NCBI RefSeq assembly: GCF_000518185.1
Contig: NZ_JADC01000017.1
Coordinates: forward strand, 1 to 47,924
Length of the DNA: 47,924 nucleotides
Origin: Bartonella clarridgeiae ATCC 51734
Lineage (GTDB): Bacteria > Pseudomonadota > Alphaproteobacteria > Rhizobiales > Rhizobiaceae
Direction: 5' to 3'
Positions 1-9,417 of the stretch are shown in pieces (within the stretch, counting starts at the first letter, position 1; every line of letters starts with the position of its first letter). A model generated the notes under the pieces. The model had not been told where the DNA came from. It saw only the letters and a list, made by a program, of their open reading frames with translations, and searched no databases. Made by a program: the position numbers and the translations under genes.

Positions 1-1
1 A

Positions 2-94
2 GTGCTTCATGGTGATTTGTTATATAAACATAAACTTACTAAAGCAGGTTTTTCTGGTACAAGTGTTTCCGGCGGAATACGCTACCAATTTTAA
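2..94 (+). CDS. Autotransporter beta-barrel, extreme C-terminus (partial, 5' end outside window)
   Basis: The frame starting at base 2 encodes the last 30 residues of an autotransporter barrel and stops with TAA at 92-94. The ending (GDLLYKHKLTKAGFSG, then ISGG-type residues and IRYQF) matches the end of the intact autotransporter at 4956-7811, including the terminal aromatic residue recognised by the BAM machinery. This is therefore the last beta-strand region of a third related gene lying to the left. The passenger domain is not visible, so its function cannot be stated. The first 36 bases of the window are identical to the last 36 bases. Confidence 0.85.
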   Translation: MLHGDLLYKHKLTKAGFSGTSVSGGIRYQF

Positions 95-117
95 AGGGGT
101 AGTTTATTGTTACGTTT

Positions 118-1089
118 TTAAGTGGTTATATTTATTATACCGCATTCACCATTTTCACTGCCAAAGGCAAGGTAATCACCTGTTTTGTTCCAACTGAGTG
201 TTGAGATAGCGCTTTTGCTACAAAATTTAAGAAGTATTTCTTTTCTATCACTAAAATGTACACACGAAATCATTCCATCGTTGAAGCCTATAGCTACAAT
301 TTCTTTGCTTGGATGGCATGAAACTATACTAACAAGTGCATTTGCTCGTACGCCAAGTTCTAATGGTGCTTTACCTATTGGGCCGTCTTTTGTATGAAAA
401 GGCCAAACAATTGCAGCTGATGCACCTGATGTTGCTAACCACTTTCCTTTTGTGCTCCAAGACCAGCTTTTAACTTTGCTTGGATAGCCACTCATGCGTA
501 AATGTTGTTTGTCTGCAAGGCGCCAACCATGTAAGGCGTTCTCTTGCATTGTGGAAATTACATAATGATTATCTGGTGAGAAAGTGACATCACAGTGTGC
601 TCCTTTCCATTCTAGTTTAGTTGGTTCTGTTTGCGTCAATAACCAATGAAGAGTAACACCATTATAGTGGGCAACCGCAAGCCGTAATCCCTTTGTGGCG
701 AAAGCTAAGCCTTCTACACTGTATTCGTGGAGAAATTCTTGTAAACCTTTACCAGTATTAGCTGACATTAGACGTGAAGAAGCAAAGGCAAATACATTAT
801 GTGGGCCGAAAGAAACACTGTTTATCCATTTGCCTTCTTGTATGCCTAATATCTCCACGCGACCATCTGCTGTTGTTTTACATACTTTCCCATCTTCTCC
901 ACCCGTTATAATAGCTGTCTTATCAGGAGAAAAGTGGCTTGAAATTATTCCTTTATGTACTTCAATAATTTGCGGGCTTTGTTTTAAAAAAACAATCAAA
1001 CCTTCTACTGAAACAAAAGCTGGTTTATCGTTAATAAAACCACAAGATAAACAATAACTTTGGAGATTATAAGGGATAATACTTGGCAT
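118..1089 (-). CDS. WD40 repeat protein
   Basis: A 323-residue protein with degenerate WD40-type blades, for example GKWLATSGASAAIVWPF, KEIVAIGFNDGMISCVHF and GDYLAFGSENGECGIIN. It has no signal peptide, so a cytoplasmic beta-propeller is expected. I chose the ATG at 1089. A TTG nine codons upstream would extend the gene into the preceding GTPase gene, whereas the ATG leaves a 10-bp gap. It follows the COG0523 GTPase on the same strand, a pairing I recall from related alphaproteobacteria, so a role in metal handling is possible but inferred only from position. Propellers like this are usually protein-interaction scaffolds; no catalytic motif is seen. Confidence 0.8.
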   Translation of the reverse strand: MPSIIPYNLQSYCLSCGFINDKPAFVSVEGLIVFLKQSPQIIEVHKGIISSHFSPDKTAIITGGEDGKVCKTTADGRVEILGIQEGKWINSVSFGPHNVFAFASSRLMSANTGKGLQEFLHEYSVEGLAFATKGLRLAVAHYNGVTLHWLLTQTEPTKLEWKGAHCDVTFSPDNHYVISTMQENALHGWRLADKQHLRMSGYPSKVKSWSWSTKGKWLATSGASAAIVWPFHTKDGPIGKAPLELGVRANALVSIVSCHPSKEIVAIGFNDGMISCVHFSDRKEILLKFCSKSAISTLSWNKTGDYLAFGSENGECGIINITT

Positions 1090-1099
1090 TTTGATTCTT

Positions 1100-2149
1100 T
1101 TATATGCAATTTTCAAAATCAGTTTTTAATTTTTCAGCATCGAGAGAACGACCAATAAAAACAAGTCGGCTTTCACGCTTTTCGTTTTGACGCCATGGGC
1201 GTTGATGTTGCCCTTCAAGAAGCATATGTATACCTTGGATAACATAACGATTATCATCTCCGTGAAACGCGATAATACCTTTTAAACGTAAGATATTAGG
1301 ACCTTGTTCTTGGGTAACTTGTTGAAGCCATGAGAAAAATTTTTCTTGTTGAAGAGCACCTGTTTTTAAACTTACAGAGGTTATTGTAACATCATGCATA
1401 AGAGATTCATGGTTGTGTTTATGACGATGTTCATGATTACATTGGGGACTACACACATGATCTGGATTTTCATGATCTAGAAAATGAGGATCATTTTCTA
1501 AAGCTCGTTGTAAGTCAAATGAACCACGATTAAGAATTTTATTAAGAGGAATGTTAGCATGTTCTGTTGCATAAATAATGGCATTGGGATTAATAGCATA
1601 AATAAGCGATTCAATGTGTGCTCGTTCTTCTACACTAACAAGATCGATTTTATTGAGCAAAATAATATCTGCAAAGGCAATTTGATCTTCCGCTTCAAGG
1701 CTTTCTTTAAGTTGAAGCGGTAGATGTTTTGCATCAACTAATGTAATGACACTGTCAAGGGCCGTTTTTTCACGGACAGTATCATCCATAAAAAAAGTTT
1801 GTGCAACTGGAGTAGGGTCAGCAATTCCTGTGGTTTCTATAATGATAGCATCAAATCGACTAGAGCGTTGCATTAGACTTTCCAAAACGCGGATAAGGTC
1901 GCCACGTACTGTACAGCAAACACAACCATTATTCATTTCATAAATTTCTTCTTCTGATTCAACAATCAGATCATTATCAATACCAATTTCACCAAATTCG
2001 TTGACAATAATTGCATAACGCTTGTTATGATTTTCATTTAAAATACGATTGAGAAGAGTAGTCTTTCCTGATCCAAGATATCCTGTAAGAACTGTAACAG
2101 GAATTTTGGGAGGTGTATTATGTATTTTTTCCATAGTTGTGTCTTTCAT
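1100..2149 (-). CDS. COG0523 / CobW-type metallochaperone GTPase
   Basis: A 349-residue G3E-family P-loop GTPase. Visible motifs are Walker A GYLGSGKT (residues 23-30), the family's metal-binding CxCC as GCVCC (76-79), ETTG in the switch/Walker B region, and the base-specificity motif NKID near residue 166. A His/Cys-rich insert lies near 231-253 ([18 protein letters not shown]) and the CobW C-terminal domain follows. Such proteins insert or traffic metals, commonly zinc or cobalt; the His-rich loop suggests metal binding, but which metal cannot be read from sequence. The ATG overlaps the stop of the upstream creatininase gene (ATGA), showing translational coupling. A second in-frame ATG at codon 6 is possible. 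It is not cobW of a cobalamin operon: no cob genes lie nearby. Confidence 0.9.
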   Translation of the reverse strand: MKDTTMEKIHNTPPKIPVTVLTGYLGSGKTTLLNRILNENHNKRYAIIVNEFGEIGIDNDLIVESEEEIYEMNNGCVCCTVRGDLIRVLESLMQRSSRFDAIIIETTGIADPTPVAQTFFMDDTVREKTALDSVITLVDAKHLPLQLKESLEAEDQIAFADIILLNKIDLVSVEERAHIESLIYAINPNAIIYATEHANIPLNKILNRGSFDLQRALENDPHFLDHENPDHVCSPQCNHEHRHKHNHESLMHDVTITSVSLKTGALQQEKFFSWLQQVTQEQGPNILRLKGIIAFHGDDNRYVIQGIHMLLEGQHQRPWRQNEKRESRLVFIGRSLDAEKLKTDFENCI

Positions 2150-2889
2150 TGTAATAAATCTATTTTAAACTTCTTCATATCATCAAGTAAGGCGCGAAGC
2201 TCGCAGAGAACATGGGAAAAAATTGCTTCACCTGCTTTTGCTGTTGCTTGGCTTGCGTTTCCTGCTGCTCCTTGCTCATTAATATCATGCATCATCCATC
2301 CAAAAGCATGAGGCCCATAGGCTCTTAAATATCGATAATTTTGAATCATCTCAGCTTGCTTATTATGAAAATTTTCTGCTTTATCCATATGTACTTTTTC
2401 TGGTGCTAAATAGAGCATTAAGGAGGTTTCAATAAATCCGCCATGGATATCAAGATGTTTCTGCGATTGTTCCATTAAGCCTTCTGGTAAATCGAAACGA
2501 TTCCAGCTTGTAGCTACTGCAAGCATTGAAAAACGTCTTCTTAATTCCGTAATGACGATGCTCATTAAAGGTGTGTTACCTCCATGAGCATTGAGAATAA
2601 GAAAACGCTTGATGCCTTTGTGATAGCAATTTTCACCAATGTTGATCCAGCGTTCTATAGCCTTAGAAAAAGTCAAGGTTTGTGTACCAATAACACTCAT
2701 ATGTTCTACCGAATAGCCAACTTTTTCAACTGGTAAGAGTGTGATTTGAAATTGTTCTTTTGTTGCTAAGGCAAGTGCTTTTGCAAAAGATTCAGCAATA
2801 ATCCAATCGGTTTCAAAGGGAAGATGATTGCCATGATACTCATGTGCGCCCAAAGGTAAAAGGGCGAGGGGAGGAATGTCGGATACCAT
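2146..2889 (-). CDS. Creatininase-family amidohydrolase
   Basis: The protein carries the creatininase-family N-terminal signature [19 protein letters not shown], with metal-ligand Glu/His/Asp, then LNAHGGNTP and later the GGFIETS segment typical of the family. The family includes creatinine amidohydrolase, mycofactocin protease and formamide hydrolases, so the substrate cannot be named. I chose the ATG at 2889 (247 residues), close to family length. The frame stays open upstream to 3027 (293 residues), and those extra residues are AT-rich and unlike the family, but a helix normally precedes the signature, so the true start could lie between these points. The 3' end overlaps the CobW-type GTPase by 4 bp, forming an operon with it and the WD40 gene. 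Confidence 0.82.
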   Translation of the reverse strand: MVSDIPPLALLPLGAHEYHGNHLPFETDWIIAESFAKALALATKEQFQITLLPVEKVGYSVEHMSVIGTQTLTFSKAIERWINIGENCYHKGIKRFLILNAHGGNTPLMSIVITELRRRFSMLAVATSWNRFDLPEGLMEQSQKHLDIHGGFIETSLMLYLAPEKVHMDKAENFHNKQAEMIQNYRYLRAYGPHAFGWMMHDINEQGAAGNASQATAKAGEAIFSHVLCELRALLDDMKKFKIDLLQ

Positions 2890-3709
2890 AAATTCATTGC
2901 CAAAAAGAAGTGAATAAATGTGATATAAGTAATTTTCTTCAACTTTAATCCATACAAAGAAGAAACGCAAATATAGAGTATTTTTTGCATCAAAATATAT
3001 ATGAATTAAAATCAAAACTTTATTCAAAGTAGTGTTTTGAGTTATTTGAATGATCTCATTACTTTATAAAGAATTAATTTTAAAGGTTATCAAATGATCT
3101 GGATATAATTATGTTTCTCAAATTAATGCATATTTATATTTTAGTGTATATTTGAAAGATGGAAATTTCCTTTAAATATTATAAAGATTGATTAGTTTTT
3201 ATTAAGTTCAAAAAATGAATATAGAGTTATAATTTAACTGTATTATTCTACGCATGATGAATTATATATCCTGCATATCATGAAGAAAGTTGAGAATAAT
3301 CTCATTTATTTTGCTGCTCTCTTTTCGTTTTATATTAAGAAAAAATATAAATTTCATAATAGAATTATGATTAAAATTTTTTAAGCTCTTTTTATTTTTT
3401 CATAAAAGTTGTTTTTGTACATGTTGCAGATATTAGTGCGGCAAAAAAATATAGTATAAAATTAATTTAGGGAATATATACGATAAAATTGATGATAAGT
3501 GGTGCCAATGCTTTAATAGTAAAAAGCATACAATTATGAACAAATCATATCAGCTTAAAAACTCTAATAAATAGCAATAATAAAGCGTTGATTTCTTCAA
3601 TAATTTAAGTGTGAGTCATTCAAAGAACATTAGTATAGTAAAAAAAATCTCTCATGATTTAACAATGCACTTAGTTTAATTTACGAGAGAATTTTAAAAG
3701 ATTTATCAA
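2890..3709. other. AT-rich intergenic stretch with no recognised gene
   Basis: About 800 bp, very AT-rich, with stops in all frames. It must hold the promoter of the leftward creatininase-GTPase-WD40 operon, but I could not pick a convincing -35/-10 pair. The right end runs into autotransporter relics, so part of this stretch may be the eroded 5' end of the same pseudogene. Confidence 0.5.
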
Positions 3710-4778
3710 GAGGGCTCAATATCTTATTCTAGAATAATTGAAATGAGCGGTGGAACTGTTACCCTTATAAAAGGTTTCAGAGTTTTTTTGTTACAACGAA
3801 ATGTCACTTAAAATATTAGGCTGTAAAAGAACAAAACCAAGAAATAGAAAATAATGCAGCATTTTTTGTATCTAAGAGCAGACATTATAAATCTTTAAAA
3901 AGGAATATTGAAATCATTAATGTTCATAGTGTGAAAATAAATATTGCAAAGCTGCCAATTTATATCAAAATATAATGATGAGAAAATTGAATAAGCACTA
4001 TGTAAAATTCCTCTGATAGTTGAGATTAAAGATTCAATTATAAAAGCGAATGGTGATAAATCTTATAGCTTATAGTGAATACAATTTTCACAGTTTTGAG
4101 TAATCTGGATATATAATCAAGATGTCAGTTCATAAATTATCTTTTCAATCTTGGAATATTGAAAAAATTACCTTTAATAAATGATCGGGAATAATGGATG
4201 CCATTCTGCAGTATTTACTTTTAGCAGCATGTATTTTTATATTGAATTTTTATTTTATCTATCTGTTTTAATAAGAAGAATGTGATAGTTCAAAGCAAGC
4301 GGGGGTAAAAAAGCGATGTTAAAAGTTAAAGCTTTGAATGCTTCTTTAACGGGGGTAAATTTTTATGACGATTTATGATGTTTTTTAACGCATTTGCAGG
4401 TTATTTATCAGTTTTTCATGTTTTATAAGGCTTGTGAAACTGATCAGTTTGATATTGACTAGGATCATGATCGTTGGTCAATTCGTATTGGTCACCGTTT
4501 AACAAAAGCTGTTAAATGATCGAAGAGGTATATATTGTTTCCTTTTATAGTAAATTTCATCGTGCTTATAGTTACGGAACAAAATGGGTTGTGCATTTTA
4601 AGATGCTTTCTACTTAGAGACTTTTGTTTCAACAATGGAAATTTTAGATATTTGGTCTAATTATCTATCAATATAGTATTATAGTATTTCATAGTAAGCT
4701 TATATATCAGCATAAATTCACTAAAGCAGGATTCTCTTCCGGAGTGTTTTAGGTGGTGGGGTGCGTTATCAATTCTAA
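3710..4778 (+). pseudogene. Decayed autotransporter gene (passenger fragments plus C-terminal barrel)
   Basis: Translated pieces in shifting frames match the intact gene at 4956-7811. A passenger piece around 3860-3940 (NAAFFVSK, RNIEII) matches its NYAVFHID-to-INVT region, and KANGDKSYS near 4045-4070 matches its VKGDKSYG. The stretch from about 4310 (LNASL) to 4510 (DQFDID, RIGHRLTKAV) matches the barrel, and the terminal RYQF with TAA falls at 4776-4778. Stops and frameshifts are frequent. From the GDKSYS match to the barrel there are only about 200 bp, against about 1.5 kb in the intact gene, so the middle and the linker are deleted. The left boundary is approximate. Confidence 0.85.
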
Positions 4779-4840
4779 TTTACCTATCTGATAAATCTTT
4801 TGTGAGATCTTGCTTATTGTAGATTTGTTTTTATCTTTAC

Positions 4841-4882
4841 ATAAAATACAAAATGTATTAAATAAAATACAAAATGTATTAA
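4841..4882. repeat. Two tandem 21-bp units carrying AATACA-AAA-TGTATT dyads
   Basis: The 21-bp unit beginning ATAAAATACAAAATG occurs twice without a gap. Each contains a perfect 6-bp inverted repeat (AATACA, 3-nt spacer, TGTATT). The dyads are 21 bp apart, two helical turns, so bound proteins would sit on the same face. They lie 74-115 bp upstream of the autotransporter ATG at 4956. An operator role is inferred from this geometry. Confidence 0.6.
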
Positions 4883-4955
4883 ATTATATAGAATTTCTAA
4901 TTTTGAGTGGGTGCTTTTAATATTTAAATGCAGGGGAGAAAGTTTGAAATGAATT

Positions 4956-7811
4956 ATGATCAAAGTATTTAATAATTATGTGTATATCTTTACAGCAGCT
5001 ACTTTTTGTTTGTGGCAGAGTAGTGTGAAATCAGAAGCCGATCAATCATCTCAGTGTGATGAAAATGCTAAAGGTGGTTATACGTCAATTTATAAATGTA
5101 GTGAGGTTGGGAACAAAATAATTCGAGATAAGACTTTTCAGACAATAATAGCAGAGGGAAAAAATGTAGATATTAATGGGACAAATATAACGCTTGGTGG
5201 TTTAGATAGAATGCCTGAAAAAACTGGACGTAATTTATATGGTGTGAATGTATCGAAAGGAGGAAAAGTCGTTCTAACCGAATCCTATTTGAAGAATGTA
5301 CATATAGCTCTTAATGTTAGTGATGGAATAATTGGAATGTATGGTGGTGCGATTGAAGATAGCGATATGGCTGTTCAAGCATTGGGGAGGCCAACGAATG
5401 TTATTTTAGTTAATCCACAGATTAAGACGAAAGGTGGAAAAGCAAGTATTTTGACTATGGATGGTGCAAGTGTTGAGGTAAAAAACGGTGGGAGGCTTGA
5501 TTTTACAAACAGTGATGCAGTTTATACAGCTTTGACAGGGAGTGTTAATTTCGATGGTACTATTATTGTTAGAAAAGGTGGGAAAAAAGAACAAGGAAAT
5601 TATGCTGTTTTTCATATAGATCAAGGCGGTTCTGTTGATTTTAAAAATGGCAATATTAACGTTACTGGTAGTCATGGTCTATTATTGGAAAATACGGTTG
5701 CTACTTCCAATTCGATTCAATTGAGTCGAAATTTACAAAAAGACATTAAAGTAACAAAGGCGAACATCGAAAAATCAACTATCGAGGTAAAAGGAGATAA
5801 ATCCTACGGTATATATTTTAAAGGAGAGAATGTAGTAGCAACAGTCAAAGCTGATGCGGATGAAGAAAATTTAGACATGACAACAATTGAACCTGGAATA
5901 CGGCTTGTTAATTTAAAAGATACGCATCTAACGGTTTTAGATAGTCCAGCTATTTATAGTACTGATGCAGAAGGAGGTAATATTAGCTTATTACAAAGTT
6001 CTATTAGCGCTGGTCATTTATTGTTAGTGGCTAAAAAGAAATCTTCTCTGCTTGTCTTAGCTGATAATTCTTCACTTACGGGGGGTACATATGTTGATGA
6101 CAGTTCTACTGCTGAACTTTATTTAAGTGGTAATTCTGTATGGTTTTTGACACAAACCAAACAAAATTATAAAGATTTGGATTTGAACGATTTATCTATT
6201 TCAGTAGTTAGCCTTGATAATAGTTCCATTAATTTTAAAAGATTAAAGTCTAGCGAAACCTATAATTATAGAACACTTCGCATTGGTAAAGGGGAGGGTG
6301 ATGTCTATATTGCGAAGAATAATGCACAGATTCATTTAAACACAAGTTTCAGTCCTGATGGTTCGCTTGATAGTCAGAAAACTGATAGAGTTTTGATCCA
6401 TGGTAATATTTCTGGGAAAACTACAATTGATGTACGAGGTATTTCAGAAAATCGAAGGGGAAATAGGAATAATATAAATGCTAATGATGTTGGAAATACT
6501 GAGGGTATTTCCCTTATTCAGGTGTCTGGAACAGCACAACAAGATTCCTTCAAACTGAAAGGTGATTACATTACAGTAGATGATTTTCCTTATCGATATA
6601 AGCTTTCTGCTTATGGTCCAAGTTCTAATTTAGGGCCGGCGAATCTAGGACAAAAATTGGTTGGAAATAATGAGAAAGAAGAAAATGAATCTAATAAGGA
6701 TTTTTGGGATTATCGTCTTCAGAGCGAATATATTGCTGCACCTCCAGTAGAACCTATTCCTCCAGATGCTGATACTCCTTCACCACCACAACCTAAGCCA
6801 TCTGAACCTCAGCTTCCAAAGAAACCAGATTCATCTGAAAAAAAAGTGCCGGCAGTTGTACCACAACTTCCAAGTTATTTGCTTTTGCCTCATGCTTTAT
6901 TTCATGCGGATTTGACAGATATGAATAATCAACACGAATTGTTGGAAATCATGCACAATGCTATCAACAAGCCTGAGAAAAATAGAAAGCCAAGCTTTTT
7001 TATACATGGTTATGGCGGTAGTCACCGTTATGCTTCGAATTTGACCGTGTTTGAATATGGTTATGGAGCCGATCTTGATTATAATGCTATGATAACGGGT
7101 TTTGTATTAAGCACGTTAGAGCGTAAGCACAGTGCTTTGTCTTTTGGAGCTATGGGAACTTACGGTAGGCTCTCTCTTCAGCCTTGTGCTGTTGAACAAA
7201 GTCAGAAGAGTATATTTAATAAATGGTCAGGAAAGCTTTATGCTCATTTGCAGCATGATACAGGATTTTATACGAATGGATTTATGTCTTATGGTTTCTT
7301 TAAAGGTAATGTTTCGACTTTAGTTCGAGGAAAAACAGCAACATTAAAAGGTATACTTTTGAGTGCTTCTTTAATGGGAGGTCAAGCTATTTTAACGAAT
7401 TATGATGGGTTTGTTATTGAACCGCAGCTTCAGGTTATTTATCAGTCTGTCATGTTTGATAAAGCTCGTGATATTGATCAGTTTGATGTTGAGCTAGGGA
7501 ACCATGATCAATGGATTGCACGTTTTGGTGGTCGTCTTACCAAAGCTGTGACAGGGGTTGAAGAGGCACGTGTTGTTTCTTTTTATAGTAAACTTCATCT
7601 TGCGCATAATTATGGAAGTAAACGGATGGTATATTTTAAAGATGCTTTTCAGTTAGGAGCATTTGGTTCCACAGTGGAAGCAGGCATAGGTGTTCATGCT
7701 CAGTTACTTCCTAATATAATACTTCAGGGTGATTTGTTATATAAACATAAACTAACCAGAGCTGGGTTTTCTGGAGCTAGTATTTCAGGTGGATTGCGCT
7801 ATCAGTTTTAA
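4956..7811 (+). CDS. Type V autotransporter, intact
   Basis: A 951-residue outer-membrane autotransporter. Residues 1-29 form a signal peptide (hydrophobic IFTAATFCLW, Ala/Ser cleavage area). Residues 30-440 form a beta-helix-like passenger rich in Gly, Asn, Ser and Val. Residues 441-560 resemble the pertactin-type stabilising region (RIGKGEGDVYIA, TDRVLIHGNISG, ISLIQVSG). A Pro-rich linker (PPVEPIPPDADTPSPPQPKP) spans about 595-640, and the translocator barrel runs from about 680 to the terminal RYQF. The ATG at 4956 follows the purine-rich GGGGAGAAAG. Duplicated dyads at 4841-4882 suggest regulated expression. Adhesion or host interaction is the usual role in Bartonella, but no binding motif identifies a ligand. 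The barrel is nearly the same as that of the gene at 44968, while the passengers differ. Confidence 0.93.
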   Translation: MIKVFNNYVYIFTAATFCLWQSSVKSEADQSSQCDENAKGGYTSIYKCSEVGNKIIRDKTFQTIIAEGKNVDINGTNITLGGLDRMPEKTGRNLYGVNVSKGGKVVLTESYLKNVHIALNVSDGIIGMYGGAIEDSDMAVQALGRPTNVILVNPQIKTKGGKASILTMDGASVEVKNGGRLDFTNSDAVYTALTGSVNFDGTIIVRKGGKKEQGNYAVFHIDQGGSVDFKNGNINVTGSHGLLLENTVATSNSIQLSRNLQKDIKVTKANIEKSTIEVKGDKSYGIYFKGENVVATVKADADEENLDMTTIEPGIRLVNLKDTHLTVLDSPAIYSTDAEGGNISLLQSSISAGHLLLVAKKKSSLLVLADNSSLTGGTYVDDSSTAELYLSGNSVWFLTQTKQNYKDLDLNDLSISVVSLDNSSINFKRLKSSETYNYRTLRIGKGEGDVYIAKNNAQIHLNTSFSPDGSLDSQKTDRVLIHGNISGKTTIDVRGISENRRGNRNNINANDVGNTEGISLIQVSGTAQQDSFKLKGDYITVDDFPYRYKLSAYGPSSNLGPANLGQKLVGNNEKEENESNKDFWDYRLQSEYIAAPPVEPIPPDADTPSPPQPKPSEPQLPKKPDSSEKKVPAVVPQLPSYLLLPHALFHADLTDMNNQHELLEIMHNAINKPEKNRKPSFFIHGYGGSHRYASNLTVFEYGYGADLDYNAMITGFVLSTLERKHSALSFGAMGTYGRLSLQPCAVEQSQKSIFNKWSGKLYAHLQHDTGFYTNGFMSYGFFKGNVSTLVRGKTATLKGILLSASLMGGQAILTNYDGFVIEPQLQVIYQSVMFDKARDIDQFDVELGNHDQWIARFGGRLTKAVTGVEEARVVSFYSKLHLAHNYGSKRMVYFKDAFQLGAFGSTVEAGIGVHAQLLPNIILQGDLLYKHKLTRAGFSGASISGGLRYQF

Positions 7812-8319
7812 AACATAAAGATTAGCCTATTTTTATTTTTAACAACTGTTTATAGATTACGTTAAGTTTTTTAATGGAACTTATACAGATTACAGTTCTA
7901 GTTTTCAGAAACAGAGAATTTTAATCTGTATTTATGATTTCTATAGACACATAAGGTTGCTAAAAAAGAGTTCATAGTAACGTGTTTAGAAAAGTGGCTT
8001 GGCTTGTGCATTTGATTTAGAAATAAATTTTTTAAATATAGATCGCTTTCCGAGTTGTTTGCTGTAGTCTGCTATATAGCACGTTAGGCTGATTTCAGGG
8101 TAATCAGGATAAAAACTACTGATATCAGTCTAAAGAGCAGCTGTAATAATTATTTTAAAATTTAGCATTATTTATTGAAGAGTTTTAACTTATTTTTTAA
8201 TTATTTTAATAGCCAATAAAAGACTGAGTATGAAGTCAAAACTACATTATATTATGATAATAATTTGAAATATATTTATTAATATAAGCTATAATGTAAT
8301 TAGATAAACTGAGCTATAT
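7812..8319. other. Intergenic; right part resembles the upstream region of the 44968 autotransporter
   Basis: No ORF of note. From about 8165 onward the sequence can be aligned by eye with 44800-44967: both show a stretch ending AATAATTTGAAATATATTTATT or a close variant, then a TATAGCT/AAGCT-ATAATG element. It is thus a copy of an autotransporter promoter region, placed before the relic that starts near 8320. No clear terminator follows the intact gene. Confidence 0.5.
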
Positions 8320-8850
8320 TGAGTTGTTGGATATTAAATATATCATAAATTCTCTTCTTGTTTCAGTTAATGCTATTAATACGAATAATTGTAGCACAAT
8401 AGAAACAAGCGCTTTATCTCTATTTAATAAATCATGATATGAAATTTTGTAAGACGATAGCTAAATATCATCGGTAAACGATATATGATATTTATTGATG
8501 GAAGAAGTAAAATACAGAAGATATGTATTAAATGAAGGTATGGTTATTAATGCAGACAATATAATTATTGTCGGTGTTCTGTTAAGTTAATACAGATATA
8601 TCATCAGCCTAACGATTTGAAGGTAAAACAGGTGAAAGTGATTTTGAAGAGAACAAGTTTGCAGAAATCGGCAATAGGTTTTCACACTGAGATGGGTGTA
8701 ATAGAATAGTATAGAAATCAATTGAGAGTAGAAAATTGATATTTATTTTTATGGTGATAAGTCTTCTATTAATCTAACTAACCCAGAAATTATAGTATCT
8801 CATGGGAGAATAGGTTTTACGAAATGTTGAAATGTATCTATTACGATGAT
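8320..8850 (+). pseudogene. 5' relic of an autotransporter gene
   Basis: The segment GGATATTAAATATATC followed by TTCTCTTCTTGTTTC at 8326-8365 lines up with the start of the 44968 autotransporter (GGTAAATATTAAATATG, then TTCTCTTC repeats). Further on, scattered passenger-like peptides occur (EGMVINADN; FYGDKSSINLTNPEIIV near 8730-8800) among stops and frameshifts. No barrel follows: near 8850-8885 the sequence changes to ribose-binding-protein codons. This is a fragment truncated by deletion, not a gene. Confidence 0.6.
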
Positions 8851-8884
8851 AACCAGAAATATTGATTTTAAGATAGTTTTGCAG

Positions 8885-9346
8885 TTAATGTGCAAGAAGA
8901 AAAGGTTATCAAATTAGAAGGGGTTCCTAATAGAACATCTGCTGCACATGAGCGAGGACAAGGTTTTAATTAAGCAGTGTCTTCTTTAGGATTGAATATA
9001 TTGCAAAGCAACCAGCAAATTTTTATCGTATAAATGTGACTGAAAATTTGTTACAAGTGCATAAAGATGTTGATGCTGTTTGCACAAAATGATGAGATGG
9101 CTTTGCGAGCAAGTACGTGTTGTACAGGCAAGTGGACATTAATATTATAGTTGTTGGTTTTGATGATCAGATACAGATGAAGGGATAGCTACTGTAAAGT
9201 GGTGTAATTTATGAATGATTTCTCAGCAATTAAACGAAATTGGGAAATTAGGTGTGAAAACAGTAGATAAATTCATCAAAGCTGAAGCAGTAGAAAATCA
9301 TATTTCTATTCCGTTGAAATTAGTGATAAAGGATCAGGAAAACTAA
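8885..9346 (+). pseudogene. rbsB: 3' part of a ribose ABC transporter binding protein gene, decayed
   Basis: Frameshifted pieces match the C-terminal half of periplasmic ribose-binding protein: EEKVIKLEGVP, TSAAHERGQGF, VTENLLQVHKDVDAV, AQNDEMALRAS, VVGFD, then QQLNEIGKLGVKTVDKFIKAE and IPLKLVIKDQEN, ending with TAA at 9344-9346. The order and spacing agree with RbsB, whose typical sequence reads ELEGVPGT, AARERGQGF, AQNDEMALGA and VVGFDGT. The 5' half is missing; the DNA before it is autotransporter relic. The gene is followed 71 bp later by the rbsK relic, the usual neighbour in alphaproteobacterial ribose operons. Confidence 0.82.
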
Positions 9347-9417
9347 TAGGTGATTGTATGTTTATCTGTGATTAATATAGAGAGTTTTCTAGAAAAATAA
9401 TGCGAAGAAAATTTTAT

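Noticed and set aside
9-197. Short plus-strand ORF of 62 codons at the left edge
   Set aside because: It overlaps the true autotransporter frame (2-94) and the WD40 gene, has no ribosome-binding site, and its product looks like chance AT-rich translation.
695-1057. 120-codon plus-strand ORF
   Set aside because: Antisense to the WD40 gene, whose repeats are clear; no independent motif.
3028-3700. CRISPR array or tRNA genes in the long spacers
   Set aside because: No regularly spaced repeats and no cloverleaf or CCA-like 3' ends were found in this or the other intergenic stretches.
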